Assembly (NCBI RefSeq): GCF_042242105.1
Contig: NC_092013.1
Coordinates: forward strand, 9,632,618-9,696,617
Origin: Pempheris klunzingeri
Taxonomy: Eukaryota > Chordata > Actinopteri > Acropomatiformes > Pempheridae
Direction: 5' to 3'
Length of the DNA stretch: 64,000 nucleotides
Part shown: in pieces, positions 1 to 10,225 of the stretch
Layout of the letters: every line of letters starts with the position of its first letter
Numbering within the stretch: the stretch's first letter is position 1
Notes under the pieces: generated by a model
The model's input: only the letters and a program-made list of their open reading frames with translations
Told to the model about the DNA's origin: nothing
The model's database searches: none
Position numbers and translations under genes: made by a program

Positions 1-280
1 AGTGCTCTAGTGGGGTAGTACAGTACTATGAGCTCTTTAAGATATGATGGGGCCTGACCCTTAAGAACAAAAACACAGGTGAATGAAAGGAAAAAAGTAC
101 TTTGAATGGATCCTTGAGGAACTCCACATGCGGTTTTTGTTTGCTTGGATTCAAAATGACCCACTGACACAAAGTAGTTTCTGTCCTGTCAGTATGATTT
201 GAACCAGTTTGGCACAGCGGCACAGAGTCTGGACCACTTTTCTAATCTGTCCAACAGTATGTCACGGTCATGTTGTCAAG
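1..280. repeat. Fragment of a dispersed teleost repeat
   Basis: Wording such as TTTAAGATATGATGGGGCCT and GAACTCCACATG...TTTGCTTGGATTCAAAATG, then CAAAGTAGTTTCTGTCC and TTTGAACCAGTTT, matches a repeat I recall as common in fish genomes. The copy is degenerate and has an internal gap near 65-105. The family name is not recalled. Family membership rests on memory, not a search. Confidence 0.5.
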
Positions 281-1825
281 GTACCTGCACACTTAACGGA
301 TCAAATTAGTGAGCAGAGATCTGATATTTGATTCTTAGACTGGTTGACAGGACACTGAAATAATAAATAAATGGTCTCTATAACTCTATAACTCTATAAC
401 TATAAGAGAGAATTTTATCTTTTCCAGTATTAAAAAAACATCACAAAAAACATCACATTATTCAACCATTGAAAAGGAAGGGTGATTTTGGAGGTTTTCA
501 GGACAGTAATAGCCTCAGTCTCGCTAAGAGTTCTCTAAAGGCAATTATATCTCCATTTAATGCCTGTGATTTGCAACGGTTCACCTGACACGCCAGCAGC
601 TGGCATGGTTGGAACGTATCCAACATGAAAGCCCAGAATTGTTGCTGCTGTGGACAAGACTTCACATTTTGGATCAGATTCAGAGCACATTTCAGTAAAG
701 GGCTCTTCTAAGGTGGACTCTGTGTACCACTTTCAAACTGGATTAAACTAGATGCTATCATCAGTTCTTCTTTACATTTCGATGTCACTCTGTGTATTTT
801 GTCATCAGTCAAATGCATATTATCTGCATGTATGTTTTACCTTTTTGACCTTCTTATTGTTTTAACTTGACGTAATTAATTCAGTATGTCTTCAACCAGA
901 CTAATATACTAGAGTTAGAAAACTAAATTGATGAATGAATTGAAATATTGGCATTGTGATTTCAAACATTTTTGGCCAGAATGAAGATCATATTCCCTGC
1001 TAAACTTCGAAATGCTGTCACGTTATTAGTTGTAAACACAATCACTATATTTCTACGTTCATTTCCACTGGCTGTCAGCGTGATGGGAAGGCATGAAATG
1101 TGATCAGTGTTTTCCTTATGTGTGTCCTTACTTTATGACCTATATTAAGATATATAATACAACGTTTATTTAGAGCCATCGCACTGGAGTGATTTTTAAA
1201 GTTCTTCGTGGTAAAGCAAGGAACAGTAAAACAAATATCTGTAGAGGTGGATCAAAAGTGGGTGCTTGCCAGTAAATCTCATTATTACTATTTTAAAGGT
1301 TATGTGTATGGCCCATAATGTTCTTACCCTCAATCTCATTAGTGAAGTGTGCCTGTTACTAAACCAGTCTCTTACACAAAACATGATGTCATACGTTACA
1401 GCAGATTACTGGTTATTGTTAGTGTTTCATTCTTACACATTAAAGTGCTAAAGGATAAAGGAAAGAAAGGGTGTTGTTTTTGTTATGATAATATATTCTT
1501 ATGCAATATGAATATACATATGCTGATTATCTAACCATTTTTTCCCCTTAAAGTGGAGCAAAATAGTTACGTAATGCATATGTAATTCAGATATTTGAGT
1601 CCTTTGCGTCTTTCTGGTGAGCACTAGGATGATTAACTGTCCTGGAACACTGTTGAGGAGGTTTGTGCCAGCAAAGAGAGACATAAAACACACCCCTGTT
1701 CAGCAGCAGCGGTGGTACAGTCCTGCTGTTTGGAAGTACCTGGACTTTGCCACAACGACCTCATTAGGCCTAGGATAGGGGTGGCCTGGGATCAGGGTTA
1801 GGGAGAGATTAACCACATGGAGGTC
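281..1825. other. Upstream AT-rich DNA of faim2, no gene seen
   Basis: No exon-like signal on either strand. A short tandem of CTATAACT units lies at about 375-402. Distal promoter elements of faim2 may be here but none is distinctive. Confidence 0.5.
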
Positions 1826-1832
1826 TATAAAG
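1826..1832 (+). promoter_or_regulatory. faim2: TATA box of the faim2-like gene
   Basis: TATAAAG lies about 240 bases before the start codon at 2069, with no splice signal needed between them. Transcription would start roughly 25-35 bases downstream, near 1856-1865, giving a leader of about 210 bases. The start codon has A three bases upstream of... the preceding context AAATC, so it is acceptable but not ideal. The start site is inferred, not seen. Confidence 0.5.
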
Positions 1833-2068
1833 CTTCAGTGTAATCCGCACACTGGAGACAAAATCAGAGCAACAACTCTTCAACAAGCAACATTTGTGCT
1901 CGCAACTCGCAGTGTTTTGGACCACACAAGCCTCATTAAACGAGAGAAAAGGAGCTGGGATTTTTCAAAATTTGGATTTAAAAGACCCACAATAAAAATA
2001 TTTTACCTGTGACTTCAGAAAAGTGCTCCTCATCCTCAGCAACACACGAGTGCAAAAGGAGAAAAATC

Positions 2069-4816
2069 ATGAAAAAGGGAAAGGTACGTTTTTAACTTTC
2101 CTGCCTTATGGTGACACCACGGCTTTGTAATACATTGTGTTATGATTTCTTTATGAAGATCCATGACATTTTCATGTAATTCCTTGAGTCTGTTTTTTTA
2201 AAACTGTATCAGATTCTTATATTCCCCAAAAATGGGTCCAAAAATGAGCTCATAGAGAGGCGCAAATTATAAAGGCAAAGTCATATGGTTTCTGTTTTTG
2301 ATGGCCCTCTTAACAGCAACATCACAGCCAGACTCAGCATCAAAAATGATCAGCCAAACAATGACAATATATTAAAACAAAATTTTTTTTATGTATGTGA
2401 AAGGTCTCATTAAGATAAACTTTGGTTTCTCTGTGCTTCAACTGTAGTGTTATTTAGGCGGGCTGCAAATAGATGGAGGCTGAACACATCCACCCTAATC
2501 CTCTGACCTAATCAAACATGGAGCCTGTTTTGTTGACAAATCTGTTATAAAAAAAATTGTCTGTATGCAGCTTCAGCAATAAAATCTAATGTGTCACACA
2601 GTTAGATTCATACAGTTAGCCGAGAAGCTAGACAATAAGTAAAAGGAAAGTTAGTGTTGTTCTGCTTCATATGTGTGAATATGATTTTGTTAAAATTCAG
2701 GGAATGTGAAGACGGTCATGCTTTTTGTTCTTCTGATTAAAAATTTTAATGACGCTACAAGCCGTGATTCTATCCCAGCAGGTGACAGATGACAATGAGC
2801 CCCCCACTTATCAGGAGGCCACTGCAGGTAAAAACTCATCCCTTTGTATAGGTATATGCTTGAGGTTAAACAAAACAAGACAACAAGCAGACAGAAAGTG
2901 GGTGAATATTAAAATTATATTATTTGTTTCATTGCAATTTGTAATCTTAATCATTAATTGCACTATGTTTGCACTTAGTTCAGGTTTAAAAGTTGTGATC
3001 TGACTCCATACATGTGCTGGAATGTGCTTCATTATCAAAAATCATGTTGGCACAGACTTGCTTTGCCATGTGATTCATCCTCACGTTTCCTCTTTCTTCA
3101 GGCTATGAGGAGATGGAGGCCCAGTTTGCCTGGGACGACAAGACCATCCGGCGGACTTTCATCAGGAAGGTACAGACATGTAACGAGTGACACCAGTACA
3201 AAAAATTTATCACTGCGACACGTTCGCTGCTCTGACGCACTGCACTGTGTGTATTCCCTCAGGTCTACGCCATTCTCATGGTCCAGCTGCTTGTGACAGT
3301 GGCAATTGTTGGCCTCTTCTCATTTTGGTAACTACTCTCGTGCTTTTATTTTGTAATCTGTATCTCTATTTACCAGTGAAGGTCTAGATTTTGCCACTTT
3401 GATTAAAACATGAATTAAATCCATTGAATTTTTTGTCTCTACAGCGCACCTGTGAGATTCTACATTCAGACCCATCCTGGCTTGTACATGGCATCTTAGT
3501 AAGTGACAACACACCATCACATCATAACTCACATTAGAGTGTCTCCCTTTTCACCTACTTTATTCGTTAAGTTTTCTATGTTTCCCCCTTTTTTCCCCAG
3601 TCTCATGTTCTTTATCACCTACATTGCGCTGACCTGCTGCGGAGATCTGAGGTGACGTTTCTTTGCAATATAAATAGCAACACAAATCTTCATTATAGCA
3701 AATACATAATGCTGTGTAGGTATAAATCTGTGAAGTGAAGCTGACGACGTGGGTTTTCCTTCTTACCGAAACAGGCGGCAGTTTCCCTGGAATGTTATGT
3801 TTTTAGTCCTCTTTGTAAGTACTCCTCACCATGAAAACAGCACATCACAGTAGGATAATATATGCTCTGTATTCATGCACTCAAAATATACCCTAAATGT
3901 GGTAATATTTCTTTACCTTTCCCCTCAGACTTTGAGCATGGCCTTCATGATGGGATTTGTGTCCAGGTAGGTGTTTTACATTGCTTTCAACTCATCCAAA
4001 GCTTTTTAAAAGTAAAAGACTCTGCGGTGAATGTGACTGTCTTCTCTTCCTCCAGCTTTTACAACACCAAATCAGTGGTTCTGTGTCTGGGAATCACAGC
4101 TGTGGTGTGTCTGTCCGTCACCATCTTCAGCTTCCACAGCAAGGTGAGAAGAACTGCTCGGATCATTCTGCAAAGTGCTTCCAAACAACCAGAAAGTTTT
4201 AATAAATCCATCTTCTGTTATTTCTTTTTCTGTCTCAGTTCGACATCACTTCCTGTCAGGGCGTCCTGTTTTCTTTGTGCATGGTCATGCTTCTCTGTGC
4301 CATCACCATGTCCATTGTTGTTCCTTTCGGATACGTAAGTTCACCTCCTCCTCCCTTCTAGAATGATTCCATTAATGCCTCAGGTATTGCTGGCTGTATT
4401 TGTGTGTGTGAGGAGGGATTAGCCTTACAGATAATCTAGAAGAGCACTTGGCATCCTGCTATCCTTCTTAAGGGTGTTTTGTAATGCTTTTCATCTTGCA
4501 CCACAGGTTCCCTGGTTACATGCCCTTTATGCTGTGGCCGGAGCCATACTCTTTACTCTGGTGAGAATATACTTCACATACTTCATATACTTCATCAATA
4601 GTGTCCAACTGAAGTTAAAGGGTTGTTTTTTTTTTTGCTCATATACTCTCCTTCTTTCTGCCACAGTTCCTGGCGTTTGATACTCAGTTGCTGTTAGGGA
4701 ACAAACGCTACGCTATAAGTCCAGAGGAATATATTTTTGCCACCCTCAGCATCTACCTGGACATAATTTACCTGTTCAGCTTCCTGCTACAAATCCTGGG
4801 AGGAGGCCGCGAGTAA
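2069..4816 (+). CDS. faim2: Faim2-like (Lifeguard 2) TMBIM/BI-1 family membrane protein, 12 coding exons
   Basis: Coding exons are 2069-2083, 2782-2827 (or from 2779), 3102-3169, 3263-3327, 3445-3498, 3601-3651, 3775-3814, 3929-3966, 4056-4143, 4239-4334, 4507-4560 and 4667-4816. All have GT..AG borders and matching phases, giving 254 residues. Seen: N-terminus MKKGK, a PPTY motif at residues 12-15, WDD before the first membrane segment, seven hydrophobic segments from about residue 44 on, and aspartates in AFDTQ (D210) and IYLDII (D237), at the two acidic positions typical of BI-1/YetJ proteins. Known of the family: Lifeguard proteins sit in Golgi, ER or plasma membrane; FAIM2 inhibits Fas-driven death, mainly in neurons. 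FAIM2 is preferred over TMBIM1 or GRINA because of YNTKSVVLCLGITAVVC, FDITSCQGVLF, the SPEEYIF..LDIIY block and the short first coding exon. Human FAIM2 is 316 residues; this one lacks most of the proline-rich N-terminal stretch. Paralogue (a/b) status is unknown. Confidence 0.93.
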
Positions 4817-5720
4817 AGCATCACTTTTTCCTGTCTCTCAACTGCACTATTAGGACAAACTCCACAACCGGCTTGGATTTATTATCCCAACGAACAAAAT
4901 GACATCAAGGCTACGTGGCTTTTGATGAATCACTATGTTTTTTTGTCCGTTTTTTTGTTTTTACGTATATCAAAACTTCGCAGGCAAACTGGGAGGAATC
5001 TGTTTGGTCTTTGCTTTTGGTCATGTGATCTTGTCTATACAACCCTGCTGCTGGTTTTGCCACTATCCCCTGACTTTAGCCAACACCTGCCTGATACCTC
5101 ACTGTAGCTGTTCTCTGGCCATTCCTGTTTATCTGTTTTGTATTACTCTAGGGTTTACTCTGACCCCCCCCCCCCAATTTGTGTGTTTAAACATTAGACT
5201 CGGATGGTTGAGTATGATCAGTTTTACTATGTTTATCCAACATGGAGCCAAAACAGAAGATTCAGGAAATCTGCAGCGTTCAGCAAGGTGGAATTTGCTT
5301 TAATAACTGACTGTTTCAAAAGCTATGTACAGTAGATACACTTTGTTTTATACTTGTTTTTATTGCATGTTGTCATAGAGGACAAGTTTAAGATATTTTA
5401 TTTTCTGAGCATGTATGTTTTTTGGGAAAATACTACATGTATATGTGAAATGTGAATAAGGGTATTTCAGTTAACATACATGCTTCTGCAGGTACAGCAC
5501 CAACCATAAAGGGAAAGAATAAACACTTTAATGAACCTACTTTAGTTTTTAGAGATGCAGTAGAGATGCACTATTGTAACTTTAATGTGGCCTTTGGAAT
5601 GTGATAGAAAATGGTGACTGTCAATAGAGATGTTTTAGCTGTACAGTGAATAAAAAGCATGGCAGGTTAATTTTTTTTTTTCTGAAGACAATGAGGTGTG
5701 TCCATATGATTCTGATATAA
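4817..5720 (+). other. faim2: 3' UTR of the faim2-like gene with polyadenylation signals
   Basis: Non-coding AT-rich sequence follows the TAA at 4814-4816. Canonical AATAAA hexamers lie at 5518-5523 and 5649-5654. Either could end the transcript; the second would give a 3' UTR of about 860 bases. A 12-base C run occurs near 5164-5175. No other gene is visible here. Confidence 0.55.
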
Positions 5721-5893
5721 TTCAAATAAAAATGTAAGAAAGATGGTGAACAGTGATTATTGTGATTTTGTATTAAGGCATTCAATAATTTCTTTAAAGC
5801 GAGGTGAGGTGAGCTGAACTCATTGTAGTTACCTGTACCTCTCCACTCCCATGTTGCATGCTGGGATAAACTCCAGCAAGGGTGTAGTAACAC

Positions 5894-5965
<72 letters not shown>

Positions 5966-5966
5966 T
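5894..5966. repeat. (GATA)18 microsatellite between the faim2 and rbms2 3' ends
   Basis: About 18 uninterrupted GATA units in the spacer between two convergent genes. Antisense reading frames of it (repeated Tyr-Leu-Ser-Ile) are not genes. Confidence 0.97.
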
Positions 5967-6268
5967 TATCTCGAGGATATTGACTGTAAACTGTTGTTGT
6001 TTTAAAAAGGCAGCATGTTGAAATGTCAGGAAGACACGCATTCACAGTGGAAATTCCCTGAATAAGGTTGCAAGCCAGCTTTGACCCACTGAGCTACAAA
6101 TGCCCTCAGGGTAACGATGACAACCAAAACTACAGCGAATATCAGAACAACTGAAGCAACAGCAGCAGGAGGTAACATCTGCTGTCAGTAATGGCTCCCC
6201 TCCACTCTAATAGTTACCATTAGACAGATAATCAAAAACACAGTTCACCAAATCATTGAAACAAGGCT

Positions 6269-6274
6269 TTTATT
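6269..6274 (-). terminator. rbms2: Polyadenylation signal AATAAA for rbms2
   Basis: TTTATT on the plus strand is AATAAA on the rbms2 strand. It is the last such hexamer before the convergent faim2-like gene; cleavage would fall near 6250. Other hexamers within 6.3-9.9 kb could give shorter transcripts. Confidence 0.45.
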
Positions 6275-9200
6275 AAAAAAAAGAAAAATTGACATATTCA
6301 AATTCAAAGAGAAAACCAAGAAAGGAGGAAAATCTTATCTCAATCAATAAAAAAACACAAGTTACAGACAATTTAGCAACTCTGGCACAGGAAGACAAAA
6401 GTAGCCAAGTGGCTTTGCAAAATAACCAAATATCAAAACCTCTTTCCTCTAACAAAACTGTACAAAATGAGTTCTTGTATAAATAAGAAAACTGTTCACA
6501 AGCAGGGAGCGACATGAGCCCATCGGATTTTCAAAACGTCTTTGATTCACGCAAACTTGGTTCATACAGTGTGAAGCAACAAGGTATGTTTTTAATATTT
6601 CGTGTTAAAAATGTCACCTAAAGACAGAATTTCAATCATGCAAAATACAACTGATTAAACAGCCCATTAGCAAAATAATAGTAAACGTGTGTCTGTATAT
6701 TAACATCATGAAGTTCCTTTAAAAAAAAAAAAAAAAAATGAGGCATATTCTGTATTAACCAAATTAAGATAAAAAGGCACATTTTGAAAATCCAGACTGG
6801 GCAATATCTAACCACCTGTTTGGAAATCCTGTTTTAGCAGCAAAACATTTTGAAGCTATGAAATAAGCCATCGAATCTACATTAGGATGGACAAAAAGAG
6901 CATTTTCAAATTGGTGTGGACTAAAAATAATAAGTGCAATGAGATTTCTTTTTCTTTCAAATATTGTGTACTGTCAATAGAGCACACCATTGATCTTAGT
7001 CTTCCTACAATTTAAATGTAACTTAAGATTCTATAATTTTCATGACGCAAATTCATTTTGGAGCATCACGATATCCTGAACTATTATCTTTGTAAAAACA
7101 ACCAAAACAAAATAAATAAACACTGCATTGTAACAAGTGGTAATTTCATAGTTCCAAAATCCTGTTTTTGTATTTAAAGTGATGGCTAATACATGGAATA
7201 TCATTTCAACATATAAACAATATCCATGACATTTTCCTTCATGGTGCACTGAATCTGAAAACTTGCTAGTCACTGTGTTATCTGGACAGGTTATAAATCA
7301 TAAAAAAAATCAAAAAACACACAAGAAGAAACAAACAAAATGGTGAAAAGAGGAAGTGGAAGGAAAAAAAAAAGGACTATTTACAAAATTAGCTCTTGTG
7401 TCTGAAAACTCTCAGCATCGTAAAAGCTCTGTATTCCTCCCGGGGCGTCTGCAGAGGCCAATAAAGTTCATAATGAGTCTGTTTACATGCACGCCAACAC
7501 TCCATTACGTATACTGAGGGAAACTCTGATCATTTCTCCAGTTGTTCATTTTCAGTATCGCCTGAATCTTATTTTTGACAATGTGTGGTTTACTATGTGA
7601 CGTATACAGTAGTGCCAAAAAAAACACACAAAACCTTTATCGTTAGTCATAATGTGGAATGTTGTGTGCATGTTCACCACCCTTATTGCCATCTTTCTCT
7701 CTCTCTGAACCAGCTACACGCACCAGATGATCGTGTACGGATGAGAGCAGTTTGTCTGTGACAGAGAGCTAAAAGACGGGTGGCTACAACATCTTTGGTT
7801 GCGGAAATGAGCGACAGAAACACACAGCCAAAAGTTGAGACGTGAATTAAAAAAACATGTTTTTTTTTTTTTTAAATGCAAAGACGAGGAGACAGAGTCA
7901 GAAACAGAATCATCAAACTGCGAGCCTTGAGAGAGACGTTATCACACTGCGTTTTTCACTGGATTCAAACATGGATGGTGGAGGAGCGGGAAGCAGAGCT
8001 CCTCGCGACCCTACAGCTAGCTCGACTGGCGTGACGACTAACTCGACAGCATGCTGCCTTTTTCGGTAGTATATACAACTTAGTGTCGATCCTATTCCAG
8101 AGAAAAAACATTAAGGCTTAGCTAAAAGTAGTTTTTGCAGAATTTTGGATCGCTCACAAATTCATTCAGACTTGCTGTCTCACTAAAGGCTGTAAGAAAC
8201 ATCTTTAATGGCACTTCCATGGTCTAGTGAGCAGTCCTTTGTAAAACCACGATTTCTATTATCTACATATCTACAGTTTTTGATGTCTGTATAAATTTAA
8301 GTTCAACATATTTGGATGTACTGTACGTGGTGACATGAGCTCCACTCCATACGCTGACTGAGACACGGCCGAGCTTGAATGCGCGAAGCCTCTTGGAGCA
8401 CCGATAAGCAGCCTCGGCGTGGATCTTTTGGATCAGTGCTAAATGAAGTCATTGTTTGGTTCAGCTCTCCACTCTGAAGGACTTTCTACAAACAGGCCCG
8501 ACACAACATGAGGACAGACGACACAAGGTTTGGAACGGAGATTTGCGTGGAAACAAAACGAGAGAAAACTGTGATGTGCACGAGAAAACAGCATCAAATC
8601 CCTACGCTGAGGGAAAAACAACTAACATCTAGCTACTCTATAAAAAAGCTCAACTCTACAGCTAAAATCTACTTCAAAGATAAATTCATCGAAAAAATAA
8701 GGCAAATTAGCTCAAAGGTTTTCAAGTGACAGACGAAAGAAATAAAAAACAGAAAACATTAAACTTTCTACAAACTAAAAATCACAGACAGAGAATCAAA
8801 CTCAGGTGAGAACAGCAGCATTGAAACAAAAAGACTTACAGCTCCCTTTCCTTTCAAACAAATTATTCTCAGGGATCGTTAGTCTTCTATTTGATTTCCC
8901 TCATTGCTTTCGCTAAACTACATCTTAATTTAGTAACTGCATTGTTCTTTGTACACATAATCTTTCAGTAATCTAACTGCTCAGATCTAAAGCATGTTCA
9001 CTTCATCCCTACAACAGAGGATGAGCTTAATGATACCTGAAGGTTTGCCACAACAAAACCGCTTAAAACCACTTCTCATGGATACGGATGTAACATGGAG
9101 TTACGTTACAACAAAACAGGATGACTATTAGCATGAACAGATGTCATTTTGACATTTTCTTTTGATGGTGCATTCAGGATTTGAACTGAATTATTAGTCA

Positions 9201-10016
9201 TCCAACCATCAAAACTGATAAAGAATCATTTGCATCAGCCAAATATTAGAGGTCATCATTAATATGTGTAAAGATCTATCAAAGTCAATTTCATGATAGA
9301 TTTAAGTATTAAATAACTTTTTTTTTCTATAAATGTATGTTTCAATGATCTAAAAACACTAAAAAATAGAACTATAATTCAAATATAAATAGAAATAATT
9401 GATTGTCTTCTGTTCACTTATGGAAGAATGGTTTAACGTTTAAAAACAAAAAAACTTGACTAAACTATAAACAATGTTATTATAGTCTGTGCGTGAATAG
9501 AAATCTCTGCAGCAGTTACAGGAAGAAGTAGCTTTAAACGGTTTGACTCCCACGGTTACGATGACTCGACACATCAGACCAGCAAAAGTGTTTGTGAGTT
9601 TTTAAATCTGTACAAATTGTTGCCCTCGCTGCTGCAAATAGAATGTCAAACAACAGACATCAGGAAATAAAAATAAAAGTTTGCATATTTTACAAAAAAA
9701 TAAAAGACACATTGTGTTTCAACTCTTCCTTGAATCACCCTGAAACATCCAGAATGCTTTTTTTTTTAAAAAATAAGAATTTGTTATATTACGTGCACAA
9801 AAATAATGCTCTGTGTCATGTCCTCCTCTCTTAAATGTTTTTCTTAGTTTTTTTTAAACTTCTTGTTATGTTCCTTTTTCAGTTATCAAAATAGATCAAA
9901 GCTTCTGTGAAGAAGATTCCCACCTTTGGTTGATCAACTCTTGAGGATGTGAGCAGGAAAGTCCAATAATGTGAGTGTTGTCCTCTCTCTCTCTCTTAAA
10001 AAAAAAAAAATACAGA

Positions 10017-10041
10017 CATACACACACAAGCACACACACAC

Positions 10042-10096
<55 letters not shown>

Positions 10097-10098
10097 TA
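10017..10098. repeat. CA microsatellite (imperfect start, long pure run)
   Basis: An imperfect stretch of CA with AG and CG interruptions leads to a pure CA run from about 10046 to 10093, near the 5' end of the rbms2 3' UTR. Confidence 0.95.
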
Positions 10099-10123
10099 CA
10101 CATGTTCCTTTTGTTATCCATAT

Positions 10124-10225
10124 TCAAGTCCAAGTGCTTGGTGATGGTATGGAGCACAGTTCTCTTCCAGCTGAATCCTGTTTGGCTGGATTCATCTCGT
10201 GCCCTCGGCCCCACCCTGCTGGGAG
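10124..10225 (-). CDS. rbms2: Possible last coding exon of rbms2 (weak)
   Basis: A TCTTCCAG acceptor precedes 10225. Joined in phase to exon 12 it would add 33 residues starting LPAGWGRGHE and stop at TGA (10126-10124), for a 404-residue protein close to the human length. The residues do not resemble the human end (ESSGQQ...FNK). Another phase reads SSQQGGAEGTR then stop and would need an extra phase-shifting exon that I could not find. Treat as a placeholder for the 3'-terminal exon. Confidence 0.3.
   Translation of the reverse strand, partial: LPAGWGRGHEMNPAKQDSAGRELCSIPSPSTWT

Larger units (their letters stand above)
6250..10123 (-). other. rbms2: Long AT-rich 3' UTR of rbms2
   Basis: This 3.9-kb stretch has no credible coding exon on either strand. 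Read on the minus strand it is A/U-rich and ends at a reverse-complemented AATAAA (6269-6274), the most distal good signal before the faim2 3' end. Human RBMS2 also has a multi-kilobase 3' UTR, so one long UTR is the simplest reading. It holds a CA repeat at 10017-10098 and an 18-base A run at 6721-6738. Confidence 0.5.

Noticed and set aside
1690..1725. REST/RE1-like site upstream of faim2
   Set aside because: Only the left half (TTCAGCAGC) is close to the consensus; the right half does not fit at the normal spacing.
3012..3387. Plus-strand frames overlapping faim2 exons 3-4 in other phases
   Set aside because: They read through introns and lie out of phase with the well-supported faim2 exons.
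5794..6045. Minus-strand frames with repeated Tyr-Leu-Ser-Ile
   Set aside because: They are translations of the GATA microsatellite.
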